The notes: generated from the letters alone by a model not told the origin. A stretch of DNA of 64,000 nt from Prevotella illustrans (GCF_017426725.1 NZ_JAERMS010000005.1:62001-126000); one strand, 5' to 3'; counted from the stretch's first letter, positions 1-9,129 are shown. Numbers and translations: made by a program.

Positions 1-480
1 GTTGAATCCATATATGATGACACATTACTAAACATAAATCGAGGCCATACCTTTGAATGCAGCAAACGGGCTATCAAACAAACACATGAACGAGGAATCG
101 TCACGGGAGCTCACATGATACTTGGCCTTCCCGGTGAAAATAGAGAAATGATCATTGCGCAAGCGGATTGCATGTCAGCACTCCCCATTGACATCATAAA
201 GCTTCACCAAATGCAGATCATTAAGGGAACTCAACTCGCTAAAGACTTTGCAAACACCCCCTTTCATGTTTTCACAGCCGAGGAATATATAGACATTGTC
301 GCTGAATACATCAGCCGTCTTCGTGAAGACATCGTTATAGATCGCTTTGTTAGCGAGTCTCCTAAAGACCTTCTTGTCGCTCCTCAATGGGGACTTAAGA
401 ATTTTGAATTTACGAATCTTCTTACCAATTACCTTAAGAAGAAGAACATTATCCAAGGATGCAAATACAAAAGAGCGTAA
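1..480 (+). CDS. Radical SAM protein, YhcC/TIGR01212 type (C-terminal part)
   Basis: The frame is open from the first base of the window to the TAA at 478-480, so the start lies upstream and 159 residues are visible. The segment INRGHTF followed by GAHMILGLPGE matches the C-terminal half of the TIGR01212/YhcC radical SAM family; the iron-sulfur cysteine motif would be in the missing N-terminal part. An ATG at 115 is internal and not a real start. The substrate of this family is not established to my knowledge. The gene converges on the lipoprotein gene that ends 8 bp downstream, with no room for a separate terminator. Confidence 0.8.
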   Translation, partial: VESIYDDTLLNINRGHTFECSKRAIKQTHERGIVTGAHMILGLPGENREMIIAQADCMSALPIDIIKLHQMQIIKGTQLAKDFANTPFHVFTAEEYIDIVAEYISRLREDIVIDRFVSESPKDLLVAPQWGLKNFEFTNLLTNYLKKKNIIQGCKYKRA

Positions 481-488
481 AAGAATTT

Positions 489-1286
489 CTACTTAAAGTT
501 CCTGTAATCATTACTCTCCAATAGCGTTTTTATCGTATAAGTCGGATGCGAAGCCATAAATCTATCAACCGAAGCAACAAACGGAGATGAAAAGAATTTT
601 CTATGCATCAATCTATTTGTAACCCACATCATCTTTCCCATGTGCAAATCATGTTCTCTTTGTGAACGCGTACCCAGATTTTCCAACGGATACAGGCTCA
701 ACAAATAAAAACTCAGTCCATCGGGCACAATATACTCACGGGTCATGGTCATTCTCTGCTGTTTAGGGTAATACTTTAGATACAAAGGGTAATCCTCACC
801 CAAATACTTATCTAAAGAAATTCCAATCAATTTATCACCGATAACAACACTTTGGTTAAGAGCCCCTATTTGTGTATAAATATCGGGAATAGGAACTCCG
901 GGGATTTTCTTCCTCAATCGAGCAAACGCGTCATTAAACGCCTGTTTGATATCATCCATATTCGCATATTGAGCTTCCGCATCCGATATCAAAGTTTGGA
1001 GTGTCGTGTCTTGATAAAAACTAAGAAACTTATTGTTAATATTTGGCTCATACACAGCTCCTATTTTCAATACATTCTCGACCAAGGTACGAGTTTCTAT
1101 TGGATATTCCGTATTCATCTGTTGTAAAGCCGAGAAGTCACCTGTAGTCAGATAACGGCTTTCCAAGCGATCATAACGATATATCTTGATCACGCTTTCT
1201 TCTTGTTCGCCCAATGATTTCAAATTAAAATCACAACAAGTGCAAACAAAAAGGATATATGACAATATGTATAATGAATTTTTCAA
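489..1286 (-). CDS. gldB: GldB-like lipoprotein
   Basis: This is a secreted lipoprotein resembling the gliding-motility lipoprotein GldB of Bacteroidota. The middle and end carry family-like segments: DRLESRYLTTGDFSALQQMN, a stretch around IPDIYTQIG, then SLDKYLGEDYPLY and MTREYIVPDGLSFYLLSLYP. GldB belongs to the Gld set first defined for gliding, but homologues are common in non-gliding Bacteroidales and their job there is unclear. I chose a TTG start at 1284-1286 because it gives a short signal peptide (KNSLYILSYILFVC) ending in a cysteine-rich lipobox; the in-frame ATGs at 1340 and 1382 would add an unusual hydrophobic N-terminus. The start is uncertain, the family call moderately sure. 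Confidence 0.7.
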   Translation of the reverse strand: MKNSLYILSYILFVCTCCDFNLKSLGEQEESVIKIYRYDRLESRYLTTGDFSALQQMNTEYPIETRTLVENVLKIGAVYEPNINNKFLSFYQDTTLQTLISDAEAQYANMDDIKQAFNDAFARLRKKIPGVPIPDIYTQIGALNQSVVIGDKLIGISLDKYLGEDYPLYLKYYPKQQRMTMTREYIVPDGLSFYLLSLYPLENLGTRSQREHDLHMGKMMWVTNRLMHRKFFSSPFVASVDRFMASHPTYTIKTLLESNDYRNFK

Positions 1287-1570
1287 TAGCTCCTGCTTTA
1301 GAAACACCTTTACAAATGCAAAAATAGTAAATATTATCATATTATCCAAAAGAAAAGCTAAAAAACTTAAAGAAAAAGGCAAAAATACAACATTATGAGG
1401 ATTCTATTACTAATTTATTCTAATAAGAGACTGTTGAGTCACGTTAAAGCAGATACAATATCAATACGCTTGCGTATGAATATTTTATAGTAAGTAACCA
1501 TAATATTTGGTTCGAAATGGAAATTAATTTAAATTTGCATTTAATTCAATTCATAACATCGATTTTAAGA

Positions 1571-2638
1571 ATGTCACAAAAGGAGAATAAAGTATTATTG
1601 ATTTATACCGGTGGTACAATCGGAATGGGACGTAATCCATTTACGGGCGCTTTAGAGCCTCTGGACTTTAACCATTTAAGAGACAATGTCCCTGAAATGA
1701 AATATATCAAAGCTACCATTGACATATACCAATTCGAACAGCCCATTGATTCCAGTGATATCGACCCTACAACCTGGGCCAGATTAGTCAAGATCATCAA
1801 TGAGAATTATCAAACTTATGCCGGCTTTGTCATTCTCCACGGCACAGACACCATGGCCTACACAGCTTCTGCCCTTTCGTTCATGCTTGAAAATCTGACT
1901 AAACCGGTGATCCTTACTGGTAGCCAACTGCCTATCGGACAGTTGAGAACGGATGGAAAGGAAAATCTCGTTACCAGCATCGAACTGGCCTCACTCACTG
2001 ATGACAGAGGGAGGGCACTCATTCCCGAAGTATGTATTTATTTTAGTGGGAAAGTGTTGCGAGGAAATCGTGCAACCAAACAAAATGCCGATGAATTTAA
2101 CGCTTTCGACACTTTTAATTACCCACATCTATGCGAAGCCGGTGTCAATTTCACGTTCCATTCTCATCATATTCTCACCCCTGACTTCTCCAAGCCTATG
2201 ACTCCCCATTTCGATTTGAATCCCAATATCATGGTGTTTTCTTTATTCCCCGGCATTCAGGAAAACGTTGTTCGTCAACTGATTGACGCGCCTGAGCTTA
2301 AGGGAATCGTACTGCGAAGCTATGGTAGCGGAAACGCGCCGCAGCAACCATGGCTCATCAGGCTGTTGCGCGAGGCCACCAAGCGAGGCGTCAGTGTTGT
2401 CAACATCAGCCAATGTATTTCGGGACGAGTTGAAATGGGAAGATACAACACGGGCTATCAACTCAAAGACGCAGGGGTTATCTCAGGCTACGACAGCACT
2501 GTAGAAGCTGCTACTACCAAATTAATGTACCTTTACGCAAAATATGATGATATAAATATGATTCGAAAACTGATGAATGAATCTATTGCAGGAGAAATCA
2601 GTAAGACCGTTGAATATCTTTCAGAAGATTTACAATGA
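1571..2638 (+). CDS. ansA: Type I L-asparaginase
   Basis: The enzyme hydrolyses L-asparagine to aspartate and ammonia in the cytoplasm. From the ATG at 1571 the protein is 355 residues, close to the usual length of type I enzymes. The N-terminal TGGTIGM motif places a catalytic threonine at residue 16, and HGTDTMAYTASALSFMLENL is the highly conserved second active-site stretch; LRSYGSGNAPQ and QCISGRVEMG follow as in the E. coli type I enzyme. An in-frame ATG at 1517 would add 18 residues rich in Leu and Ile that do not look like a signal peptide, so 1571 is preferred. The gene stands alone, divergent from the GldB gene and convergent with dapA. Confidence 0.92.
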   Translation: MSQKENKVLLIYTGGTIGMGRNPFTGALEPLDFNHLRDNVPEMKYIKATIDIYQFEQPIDSSDIDPTTWARLVKIINENYQTYAGFVILHGTDTMAYTASALSFMLENLTKPVILTGSQLPIGQLRTDGKENLVTSIELASLTDDRGRALIPEVCIYFSGKVLRGNRATKQNADEFNAFDTFNYPHLCEAGVNFTFHSHHILTPDFSKPMTPHFDLNPNIMVFSLFPGIQENVVRQLIDAPELKGIVLRSYGSGNAPQQPWLIRLLREATKRGVSVVNISQCISGRVEMGRYNTGYQLKDAGVISGYDSTVEAATTKLMYLYAKYDDINMIRKLMNESIAGEISKTVEYLSEDLQ

Positions 2639-2679
2639 TTTTATTTACCTTTTACCAATTTATATAATAGAATAGAAAG

Positions 2680-3567
2680 CTAAATCCGCAAATCCTTTAT
2701 AATTTCAGCCATCTTTTGTTTCGTTTTGATTGTTGTTGGAACAAGCGGCAGTCTCAATACATTTTCTATCATACCCATATCATTCAGCAAGGCCTTAACA
2801 CCGGCCGGGTTGCCATCAACAAACAACAGGCTGTAGAGTTCGGTAAACATGTGGTGTATTTTCCGTGCAGGTTCATACTCTCCTTTAAATTCCAAACGAA
2901 TCATCCGTGAAAACTCCTTGGGCAAAGCATTACCAATAACAGATATAACCCCGGCAGCCCCACTGGCTATCATAGAGAATGTCAGTGCGTCGTCACCACT
3001 GATTACATCAAAATTATCGGGCTTATTCTTGATAATCTCATCTACTTGCTCCAAACTACCACTCGCCTCTTTGATCGCTATAATATTATTAAAATCACGC
3101 GCCAACCTTATGGTTGTTGAAGGTTTCATATTAATACCGGTCCTTCCGGGCACGTTATAGAGCACAATGGGCAACGGACTGGTCTCCGCAATCGCTTTAA
3201 AATGCTGATAAAGTCCTTCCTGAGATGGTTTGTTATAATACGGACAAATACTCAGAATACCATCTATGCCGCTCCAATCGGTGCTACGAATCTCGTCTAC
3301 AACTGCTGCCGTATTATTACTTCCGCAATATTTCAATATCCTGACACGACCATTATTCACCTGCTTGACTGTTTCTGTAATTTTATCTTTTTCCTCACGG
3401 GTCAAACAAGGTGTTTCACCTGTCGTTGCCAATATACATAAAAAGTTAGCACCATTGACTATCTGATAGTCTACCAATCCGGCCAAGGCCTTGTAATCCA
3501 CCTCTCCCTCTACCGTAAACGGTGTAATTAACGCAACTCCAAGCCCCTTAAAGATATTCTGTGCCAT
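2680..3567 (-). CDS. dapA: 4-hydroxy-tetrahydrodipicolinate synthase
   Basis: DapA condenses pyruvate with aspartate semialdehyde, the first committed step to diaminopimelate and lysine, so it feeds both peptidoglycan and protein synthesis. The 295-residue protein has the family's usual length. The Schiff-base lysine is Lys166 in AIKEASG, the catalytic tyrosine Tyr137 is in VLYNVPGRTG, and ATTGETPCL supplies the substrate-binding TTGE loop. The gene is monocistronic as far as can be seen, with a consensus promoter 26 bp before the start, and it is not clustered with other dap genes. Confidence 0.96.
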   Translation of the reverse strand: MAQNIFKGLGVALITPFTVEGEVDYKALAGLVDYQIVNGANFLCILATTGETPCLTREEKDKITETVKQVNNGRVRILKYCGSNNTAAVVDEIRSTDWSGIDGILSICPYYNKPSQEGLYQHFKAIAETSPLPIVLYNVPGRTGINMKPSTTIRLARDFNNIIAIKEASGSLEQVDEIIKNKPDNFDVISGDDALTFSMIASGAAGVISVIGNALPKEFSRMIRLEFKGEYEPARKIHHMFTELYSLLFVDGNPAGVKALLNDMGMIENVLRLPLVPTTIKTKQKMAEIIKDLRI

Positions 3568-3592
3568 ATTGATTTTCTTACGATTCTATTCG

Positions 3593-3623
3593 CAAAGTTA
3601 CAAGAAATATATCTAATCGCAAA
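3593..3623 (-). promoter_or_regulatory. dapA promoter
   Basis: On the minus strand TTTG (3620-3623) is followed after exactly 19 bp by TAACTTTG (3593-3600). This matches the Bacteroidetes primary sigma consensus TTTG, 17-23 bp, TAnnTTTG, and lies 26 bp before the dapA ATG. Confidence 0.75.
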
Positions 3624-3662
3624 AGAATTACTTTCAATAATTTCACTCTATACGGCCCTGTT

Positions 3663-4583
3663 CTATTTATAGGAACCGATAAAAAGAAAGATCATTCCCA
3701 GCAGAACCAACATCAGGTCGAAAACTTTAGACTTCAGATTCTTCTCATGGAAGAGGAAGGCGCCGAACAGAAAACTTACAATGACACTTCCGCGTCTTAC
3801 CATCGACACGATGGAAATCATCGCTCCCGGCAAACTCAGAGCGTAATAATAAACAAAATCTGCCGCGCTAAGGAAGAGAGAAATAAACAATATTGTCCAT
3901 TTCCACCGAAAACGGGTTCCTTGTTTCCGCACAGGCCACCACAGTAACACAAAGACAATCCCCATCAACAGCATTTGATAAAGATTATACCAACTTTGCA
4001 CCACCATGCGATTCAGCCCAAGCCCGCCTGCTTCTCTGCCCGCCATCAGAAACTTGTCATACAAACCGCTCACGGCTCCCAAGACTGCGGCCAACAATAA
4101 GAAATATATCCAGCGGTTATGTTGAAAATCAATACCTTCCTTCTTCCCGCTTCTGCTCAGCATTCCCAAAGAAACGATAGCCAGCAATACACCTAACCAC
4201 TGCCAGCCGTTCAGTCGTTCGCCATACACCAGCATGGCACCGACCAATACAAGAACCGGACGCGTAGCATTGACAGGCCCGACAATGGTCAGCGGCAAAT
4301 GCTTCATCGCAAAATAACCAAACACCCAACTGGAAAGAACAATGATACTTTTTAGGATGATATACTTATGCACATCCCACCCTACCTGCCGCACAAAGAA
4401 TACGTTTCCATCCAAGATACCCGTGCACCCCGAAAGAATAATAAAAGGCAAGAATATCAAAGAGCAGATAACCGTATTCAGAAAAAGAACGGGAACGACA
4501 GAATTATCCTCAAGAGCGGTCTTCTTACACGAGTCATAACAACCCAACAGGGCTGCCGACAAGAAAGCTAAGATCAACCACAT
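3663..4583 (-). CDS. EamA/DMT-family transporter
   Basis: This is a 306-residue inner-membrane protein with about ten hydrophobic segments, consistent with two EamA repeats. It starts MWLILAFLSAALLGCYDSCKK and shows the EamA-like stretch PVNATRPVLVLVGAMLVYGERL near the end of the first half, with FLFHEKNL closing the second half. The substrate cannot be read from sequence; drug/metabolite exporters and sugar-type DMT carriers look alike at this level. Its ATG lies one base after the truA stop, so it is the last gene of the unit that begins at 8612. Confidence 0.85.
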   Translation of the reverse strand: MWLILAFLSAALLGCYDSCKKTALEDNSVVPVLFLNTVICSLIFLPFIILSGCTGILDGNVFFVRQVGWDVHKYIILKSIIVLSSWVFGYFAMKHLPLTIVGPVNATRPVLVLVGAMLVYGERLNGWQWLGVLLAIVSLGMLSRSGKKEGIDFQHNRWIYFLLLAAVLGAVSGLYDKFLMAGREAGGLGLNRMVVQSWYNLYQMLLMGIVFVLLWWPVRKQGTRFRWKWTILFISLFLSAADFVYYYALSLPGAMISIVSMVRRGSVIVSFLFGAFLFHEKNLKSKVFDLMLVLLGMIFLFIGSYK

Positions 4584-4584
4584 A

Positions 4585-5316
4585 CTAATATTCTACATTT
4601 TCAAGGAATAAGGCATTCCCCGGCACACTCTCACCCGCTTCCGACCGACTGCCCGAAGCTACGATATCACGAAACGCTTCCAGCGAAACGCGATGGCGCC
4701 CAACATCCAACAGAGTACCCACGACAGCTCTTACCATATTACGCAAAAAACGATCGGCGGCTATCTCAAAGTACCAACAATAATCAGACTCCTTCACCCA
4801 ACGCGCGGTCATTACGTTACAGATCGTGGTCTTGGCGTCACTATTACTTTTACAGAAAGCCGCAAAGTCCTTTATATCCAACAAATAAGCCGCGGCTTCA
4901 TTCATCAGTCCGAAATCGAGATTACCATGTAATTCATAAGAATAATGACGACGAAAAGGATCTTTCCGCAAATGGATATAATAATGATAGGTTCGTTTGA
5001 CCGCGGAAAAACGGGCATGAAAATCAATATCCACTCGCTTCACGGCATACACGGCAATATCATTTGGCAATACTCTGTTCAGCCGATAGGCCAGCTGATC
5101 GCACGCCACTTCCCGGGCAAAGTCAAAATGGGCCACCATATTACGGGCATGAACGCCCGCGTCGGTCCGCCCGGCCCCCACTACAGAAATGTCGTCGCGC
5201 AACACAAGGCTTAAGGCTTCCTGCAACCTTTGCTGCACGGAAACGCCATTAGGCTGTATCTGCCAACCATGATACGCAGTTCCGTCAAACCCAAACGTTA
5301 TTGCGTAACGTCTCAT
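4585..5316 (-). CDS. truA: tRNA pseudouridine(38-40) synthase
   Basis: TruA isomerises uridines 38-40 in the anticodon arm of many tRNAs to pseudouridine. From the ATG at 5316 the protein is 243 residues and begins MRRYAITFGFDGTAYHGWQ, the standard TruA N-terminus. The catalytic aspartate is Asp52 in GAGRTDAGVHA, and FLRNMVRAVVGTLLDVG is the conserved C-terminal block. Another ATG at 5340, one base after the upstream stop, would add eight residues and may be used through translational coupling. The ATG at 5373 overlaps the upstream gene and is less likely. Confidence 0.93.
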   Translation of the reverse strand: MRRYAITFGFDGTAYHGWQIQPNGVSVQQRLQEALSLVLRDDISVVGAGRTDAGVHARNMVAHFDFAREVACDQLAYRLNRVLPNDIAVYAVKRVDIDFHARFSAVKRTYHYYIHLRKDPFRRHYSYELHGNLDFGLMNEAAAYLLDIKDFAAFCKSNSDAKTTICNVMTARWVKESDYCWYFEIAADRFLRNMVRAVVGTLLDVGRHRVSLEAFRDIVASGSRSEAGESVPGNALFLENVEY

Positions 5317-5341
5317 ATCTCCGCTATCAGGCAAAGCCATG

Positions 5342-5785
5342 CTATTTCTTGTCAAACGCTCTTCTGAACGCACGGCGATGAAAGCGCTCTTCCGCCTTCA
5401 ATATACGCAACACTTTGCCTGCCGGCAGTATCTTCAAGAACTTTTGGTGATAAGATTGTTGAATCTTCTTTAATTGAATATCTATCAAGTCGCTTTTGAT
5501 GATTGCTTCGCGGCAGGCTTTATCGTCCGACGTATCGGTATGACGATAGCGGCGCACTTGCTCAAAATAAGCACGCTGCCGTTTCATCATCTCCCTATAA
5601 ACCGGAAAAAAACGAGCTGCCTCATCTGTCGTCAGCTCAGCTTCCAACGTGATAAAACGCTCCAAAGCCGCCTGAAATTTTAGCGGGTCAAATTTAGGCT
5701 TCGCACCTTTCGGGTCTTCCGCCCACACCTGTAAAGATATCAATAATCCGATAAACGAAAATGTTATAATTTTAATATTGCGCAT
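5342..5785 (-). CDS. Periplasmic CpxP/Spy-like protein
   Basis: The 147-residue product has a signal peptide (MRNIKIITFSFIGLLISLQVWA) and a helical, charged mature part. The stretch LEAELTTDEAARFFPVYREM resembles the LTxxQ-type helices of CpxP/Spy and of the small Bacteroidetes proteins often annotated as sensors of ECF sigma factors. It sits directly behind the anti-sigma gene (3 bp gap), so an envelope-sensing or periplasmic chaperone role in the same circuit is a reasonable inference. The family call is by pattern only. Confidence 0.65.
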   Translation of the reverse strand: MRNIKIITFSFIGLLISLQVWAEDPKGAKPKFDPLKFQAALERFITLEAELTTDEAARFFPVYREMMKRQRAYFEQVRRYRHTDTSDDKACREAIIKSDLIDIQLKKIQQSYHQKFLKILPAGKVLRILKAEERFHRRAFRRAFDKK

Positions 5786-5788
5786 AAA

Positions 5789-6154
5789 TTAGTTATTATC
5801 AATGAGCGACGCGTAGATTTCTTCATTATCCATCATGGTGTAATCCGCAATTTCATCGATGATCGAATAGGCCGCATTGTGAGAATAGGCACCTGCGCCA
5901 AAGTCATCCGGGGAGTCGGTTGACATATAACGCAGCCCCAATAAGGATGAAGCGGAAACCACACCTACCAACATGGCCACTTTCAACCAACGGTAAGAGG
6001 GCCGCGCTATAGGTTTCATGGCTACAGACTTTACCGATTCATCGGGCAAATTCGACAGAATTTCTTCCGACAGATGGTCAAAATACCCTTCCGGAACTTT
6101 AAAACGGTTCATGCGGCCAAATTGTTTTAGGATTTTATTTTCTTCTCGATCCAT
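5789..6154 (-). CDS. Probable anti-sigma factor, single-pass membrane protein
   Basis: A 121-residue protein lies right after the ECF sigma gene. Its N-terminal 60 residues are charged and include FKVPEGYFDHL, a pattern common in Bacteroidetes anti-sigma proteins. One hydrophobic segment (LKVAMLVGVVSASSLLGL) would place the short C-terminus in the periplasm. There is no zinc-binding HxxxCxxC motif, so it is not a ZAS-type anti-sigma factor. The role is inferred mainly from position between the sigma factor and a CpxP-like protein; no catalytic residues are expected. Confidence 0.65.
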   Translation of the reverse strand: MDREENKILKQFGRMNRFKVPEGYFDHLSEEILSNLPDESVKSVAMKPIARPSYRWLKVAMLVGVVSASSLLGLRYMSTDSPDDFGAGAYSHNAAYSIIDEIADYTMMDNEEIYASLIDNN

Positions 6155-6200
6155 AGTTTCATTCTGTTTTATTATAGTGACGAAATAACGCTCTCAAAGT

Positions 6201-6746
6201 TTAATCCTTCATGTGGAAATAATCTACTATTTTCTTTACGGCAAGATGATAACTGGCTTTTAAGGCGCCTTCACTTGTCCCCAGTATCTGACTAATTTGT
6301 GAATATTTCATCTCTTCAAAGTAACGCATCGTGAACACCGCACGCTGCACCTCCGGCAGCCCTGCGACAGCCGCCTGAAGCCGGGCCTGTGTTTCATCGC
6401 CATCGAAGTATTCGTCGGCCAACAGGCGCTCGGCCACAGACTCATCCATACTATTCCCTATCGTGCTGAACTTTTTCTGACGACGCAGAAAATCAAGCGC
6501 TTCATTATAAGCTATACGATACAACCATGTCAACAGGCTGGATCTGCCTTCAAACCGGTCCAGATTGTTCCACGCTTTCAGAAACGTATTTTGCAGAATA
6601 TCATCGGCATCATCATGATCAAGTACGACATGGCGAATCTTCCAGTACAGCGGTTCACTATACCGGGCCACGAGTAACGAGAATCCTTGCTTGCAACTAC
6701 TCGCGTCACCAAGTAACTTCAATATTTGCTCTTCGTCTATTTTCAA
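6201..6746 (-). CDS. ECF-type RNA polymerase sigma factor
   Basis: This 181-residue protein has the two-domain layout of extracytoplasmic-function sigma factors. Region 2 contains [20 protein letters not shown] and [16 protein letters not shown]; region 4 contains [20 protein letters not shown] followed by a helix-turn-helix ending [18 protein letters not shown]. It should direct RNA polymerase to a small regulon under control of the membrane protein encoded next. Its start overlaps the L,D-transpeptidase stop by four bases, suggesting coupled translation and a link to cell-wall stress. Confidence 0.93.
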   Translation of the reverse strand: MKIDEEQILKLLGDASSCKQGFSLLVARYSEPLYWKIRHVVLDHDDADDILQNTFLKAWNNLDRFEGRSSLLTWLYRIAYNEALDFLRRQKKFSTIGNSMDESVAERLLADEYFDGDETQARLQAAVAGLPEVQRAVFTMRYFEEMKYSQISQILGTSEGALKASYHLAVKKIVDYFHMKD

Positions 6747-8290
6747 AAGTAATTCCTTAAATGGTGACTTATCACTCGATCATAACCATAGATATCCGGA
6801 TATTGTCGTAACCGGCCGCTCTCGTCCGGATAAATCGTAAAATAGGTGATAAACAAAGGAACCAAGGGCTTCAAGCCGACACTGCGAAGCAGCATATCCG
6901 TCCGCAGTGTGTCTTTTTCGCCTTCGGGTAAATCCGGATTGGGTTCTATCTCTTGCGCGCCCATCGAATAAGCCAGTTTGTCTGTTATGCGCTTATCCTT
7001 ATCTTCCAACATAAAGACGGCCAGTTCATAGGGCTTCTCCACCCTGATACAGCCATGTGACACATCCCGATCTTGCTGACGGAACACGGTTTTAGAACTT
7101 GTATCGTGCAGAAAAACAGAAAAATTATTATCAAATCGGAAGATAATGCGTCCAAGCGAGTTGCCTTCGCCTCCTTTCTGAGCCAACAGAAAGTCTTTGC
7201 TCGTCAACATTTCTGTCGTTATATGTGCCGGCTCGATCACACGCCCCGTCTTCCGTTCCTTGACAAAAAAATTACGCGAATAGAAATAATCGGCATTGCC
7301 CACATGTTTCAATACGTCTTTTTTTATGATAGAACGTGGCAGAACCCACAGCGGATTGATATCCATCCGCTTGATTCGACTCGTCAGCAACGGCGTTTTA
7401 GTTTCATTCGACCCACACCCGATACGCATGTCCAACACACTGTCACCATCTACGGCTTGCAGATGGAAAGACGGCAGATTCACAATTACATATTTTCTGT
7501 GCATCGCCGGATAGTCATTGTGTCGCCATCGACAGCGTTCCATATTACAAAGTATTCGCGTTCGCTCCCGCGAAAAACGCCGCACCGTTGCCAATTCATT
7601 TTTCAAACGGGTATAAAGTGGTCCGGTCGGTTGAATCTCTTTCAGGAACGAAGCTACACTGTCATGCCTTATCTTGTCAAGCATCAGCCTATAAAAACGC
7701 TTATCAAATTTGTCTGTATGCACGTCATACAGCACTCTATAGGATGTTTTCGTAGAATCATCGTCCAGCAAATCTATCCGATTCAACACATAGCGGGGAT
7801 TGACAAAACCGAAACGCTGTCCGATCGAATACCTAAAGAAAGCCTTTGTCAGATTATACTCCAGACGGGCAGCCACACGGTTGATGGTATTCCCACCATC
7901 AAAATCCAATTCATGAAACCGCCGTAAGTCTTCCCGTAACTGCGAATAACGAAATTTCTCCCTGCTGAAGCCCATTTGCTCCACATCCTTTATATAGCTT
8001 ACTACGGAATCCGCCCGCCTGTCAACTCCCTGTCGGTCCAGCCAAAGAAAAGTCTTATTGCGAAGATAATAGCTGCGAGCACGATAGTCGGCCGTCATGG
8101 AATCGGTGTCTTCATGTACTAATTTGAGCAGTTCGGTCTTGATTTTGCCCTCATCCAATTGGTATGCCGCCTCCTTGAAACGCGCGTAAGATTCCAATGT
8201 TAAAGTGGTATTGGGATTCTTCACACCCTCGTTGCAAGCCAACAAAAGTACGGATATGACAAATAGAAATAAAAAAGAGCGTCGTTTCAA
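6743..8290 (-). CDS. L,D-transpeptidase, YcbB-like lipoprotein
   Basis: The product is a 515-residue lipoprotein: signal [19 protein letters not shown] with the lipid-bearing Cys at residue 19. After a long helical N-terminal domain comes a YkuD catalytic domain with the diagnostic SHGCIRV motif, catalytic Cys414 and His412. L,D-transpeptidases make 3-3 peptidoglycan cross-links or attach proteins to the wall; the two-domain form resembles LdtD/YcbB. It is co-transcribed with the ECF sigma factor (4-bp overlap) and the CpxP-like protein, so wall cross-linking may be both a target and a trigger of that sigma system. Confidence 0.88.
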   Translation of the reverse strand: MKRRSFLFLFVISVLLLACNEGVKNPNTTLTLESYARFKEAAYQLDEGKIKTELLKLVHEDTDSMTADYRARSYYLRNKTFLWLDRQGVDRRADSVVSYIKDVEQMGFSREKFRYSQLREDLRRFHELDFDGGNTINRVAARLEYNLTKAFFRYSIGQRFGFVNPRYVLNRIDLLDDDSTKTSYRVLYDVHTDKFDKRFYRLMLDKIRHDSVASFLKEIQPTGPLYTRLKNELATVRRFSRERTRILCNMERCRWRHNDYPAMHRKYVIVNLPSFHLQAVDGDSVLDMRIGCGSNETKTPLLTSRIKRMDINPLWVLPRSIIKKDVLKHVGNADYFYSRNFFVKERKTGRVIEPAHITTEMLTSKDFLLAQKGGEGNSLGRIIFRFDNNFSVFLHDTSSKTVFRQQDRDVSHGCIRVEKPYELAVFMLEDKDKRITDKLAYSMGAQEIEPNPDLPEGEKDTLRTDMLLRSVGLKPLVPLFITYFTIYPDESGRLRQYPDIYGYDRVISHHLRNYF

Positions 8291-8300
8291 AATGCCAGGA

Positions 8301-8612
8301 TTATCTTAAATAAATCTTACGGGCAAACGTGCCGACCTTAACAATATAACAGCCTCTGCCCAAAGCCAAATCGATACGCTTATCCGGACTGTCAATCACA
8401 CATGTCTTCACCAAGACACCTGTCACATTATAAACGTATAATTTTTGCCCCACAGCATTCAAAACACGTAATGTTCCCCCTTCCACCGATATTTCTATCT
8501 CAGGCTGCCGCAGTTGCTCTAAGGGTTCTCCGACTGTCTCAGCCCAAGAACCGACAGGTATGCCAAGCAAAACCAGCAGCAAGAACGTAATTGAGAAAAG
8601 GCGATTTATCAT
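8301..8612 (-). CDS. Small secreted protein with a T9SS sorting-domain-like tail
   Basis: A 103-residue protein with a clear signal peptide (MINRLFSITFLLLVLLGIPVGSWA). The mature part, with GGTLRVLNAVGQKLYVYNVT and GRGCYIVKVGTFARKIYLR, looks like the short beta-rich C-terminal domain used as a type IX secretion sorting signal or its close relatives. It is almost only that domain, with no cargo. It is the first gene of the L,D-transpeptidase/sigma unit (10-bp gap). TAACTTTG on the minus strand at 8639-8646 could be its -7 box, but no -33 box is found at the right spacing. Confidence 0.6.
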   Translation of the reverse strand: MINRLFSITFLLLVLLGIPVGSWAETVGEPLEQLRQPEIEISVEGGTLRVLNAVGQKLYVYNVTGVLVKTCVIDSPDKRIDLALGRGCYIVKVGTFARKIYLR

Positions 8613-8843
8613 GCTAATCCTATCATCACTTATGAAAGCAAAGTTATAAATTATAGTTGAAATTTTAAAGACAAAATCGCAACTTATTGCCTAATTACGG
8701 TTTTTTAACACGCTTTTTAACCAGCGACCGACAAAAAAATATTCTAAAATTATTTGACAAAACACGCTTATAGAATCGCTTTTTTGCAAGAAAAAGAATT
8801 CTGTACGAAAAAACGGCCGTATTTCCATTAGTTGAGTTATTCA

Positions 8844-9128
8844 CTGATTATCAGGAACTTAAATACAAAAGGCTTCCTTTCGTTTGATAACAATCCGGTA
8901 ATAGTTATGCTTTTAGCGTGTAAAAGGGCTGCTTTTAGAAGCTCAAAGAGGTGCTTTGGGCGAGCCAAATGTATGTTATAAGCGTGTAAAAGGGCTGCTT
9001 TGACGGCAAATAAGCGTCAGAAAGTGAACCAAGAAGCCGAAAACAGACCATAAAAGAGCTGTTTTCGGCTTTTATTTGCTTTATTTCAAAGAAAAATAAA
9101 GCGCGAAATTTATGAGTAAAAATTGACA
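8844..9128 (+). repeat. Dispersed element A with 11-bp-phased alternating boxes
   Basis: First of three related intergenic elements in this window. It begins with the decamer CTGATTATCA (8844-8853). 55 bp further on is TAATAG (8899), then boxes at exactly 11-bp steps: CTTTTA 8910, TAAAAG 8921, CTTTTA 8932, TCAAAG 8943, CTTTGG 8954, CCAAAT 8965, TTATAA 8976, TAAAAG 8987, CTTTGA 8998, AATAAG 9009. The element ends with a segment like AAAAATTGACAATT that is shared with the other copies, right at the rnz stop codon. No protein-coding potential was seen. It fills most of the 517-bp gap between the small secreted protein gene and rnz. Confidence 0.75.
9035..9076 (+). terminator. Hairpin inside element A
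   Basis: AGCCGAAAACAG (9035-9046) and CTGTTTTCGGCT (9059-9070) form a perfect 12-bp inverted repeat with a 12-nt loop, followed by TTTATTT on the plus strand. It reads as an intrinsic terminator better on the plus strand, where no coding gene precedes it; on the minus strand it could end rnz transcripts although the T-run is poor. Confidence 0.55.
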
Positions 9129-9129
9129 A

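Noticed and set aside
115..480. Complete small gene starting at ATG 115
   Set aside because: The frame is open from base 1 and the upstream codons match the radical SAM family.
1502..1516. Leaderless promoter for an asparaginase start at 1517
   Set aside because: AATATTTG is a poor -7 box and no -33 box is at the right distance; the ATG at 1571 fits the family better.
8904..8938. Simple intrinsic terminator at the first boxes of element A
   Set aside because: The stems are only 6 bp, overlap each other and are repeated every 11 bp, which does not fit a terminator.
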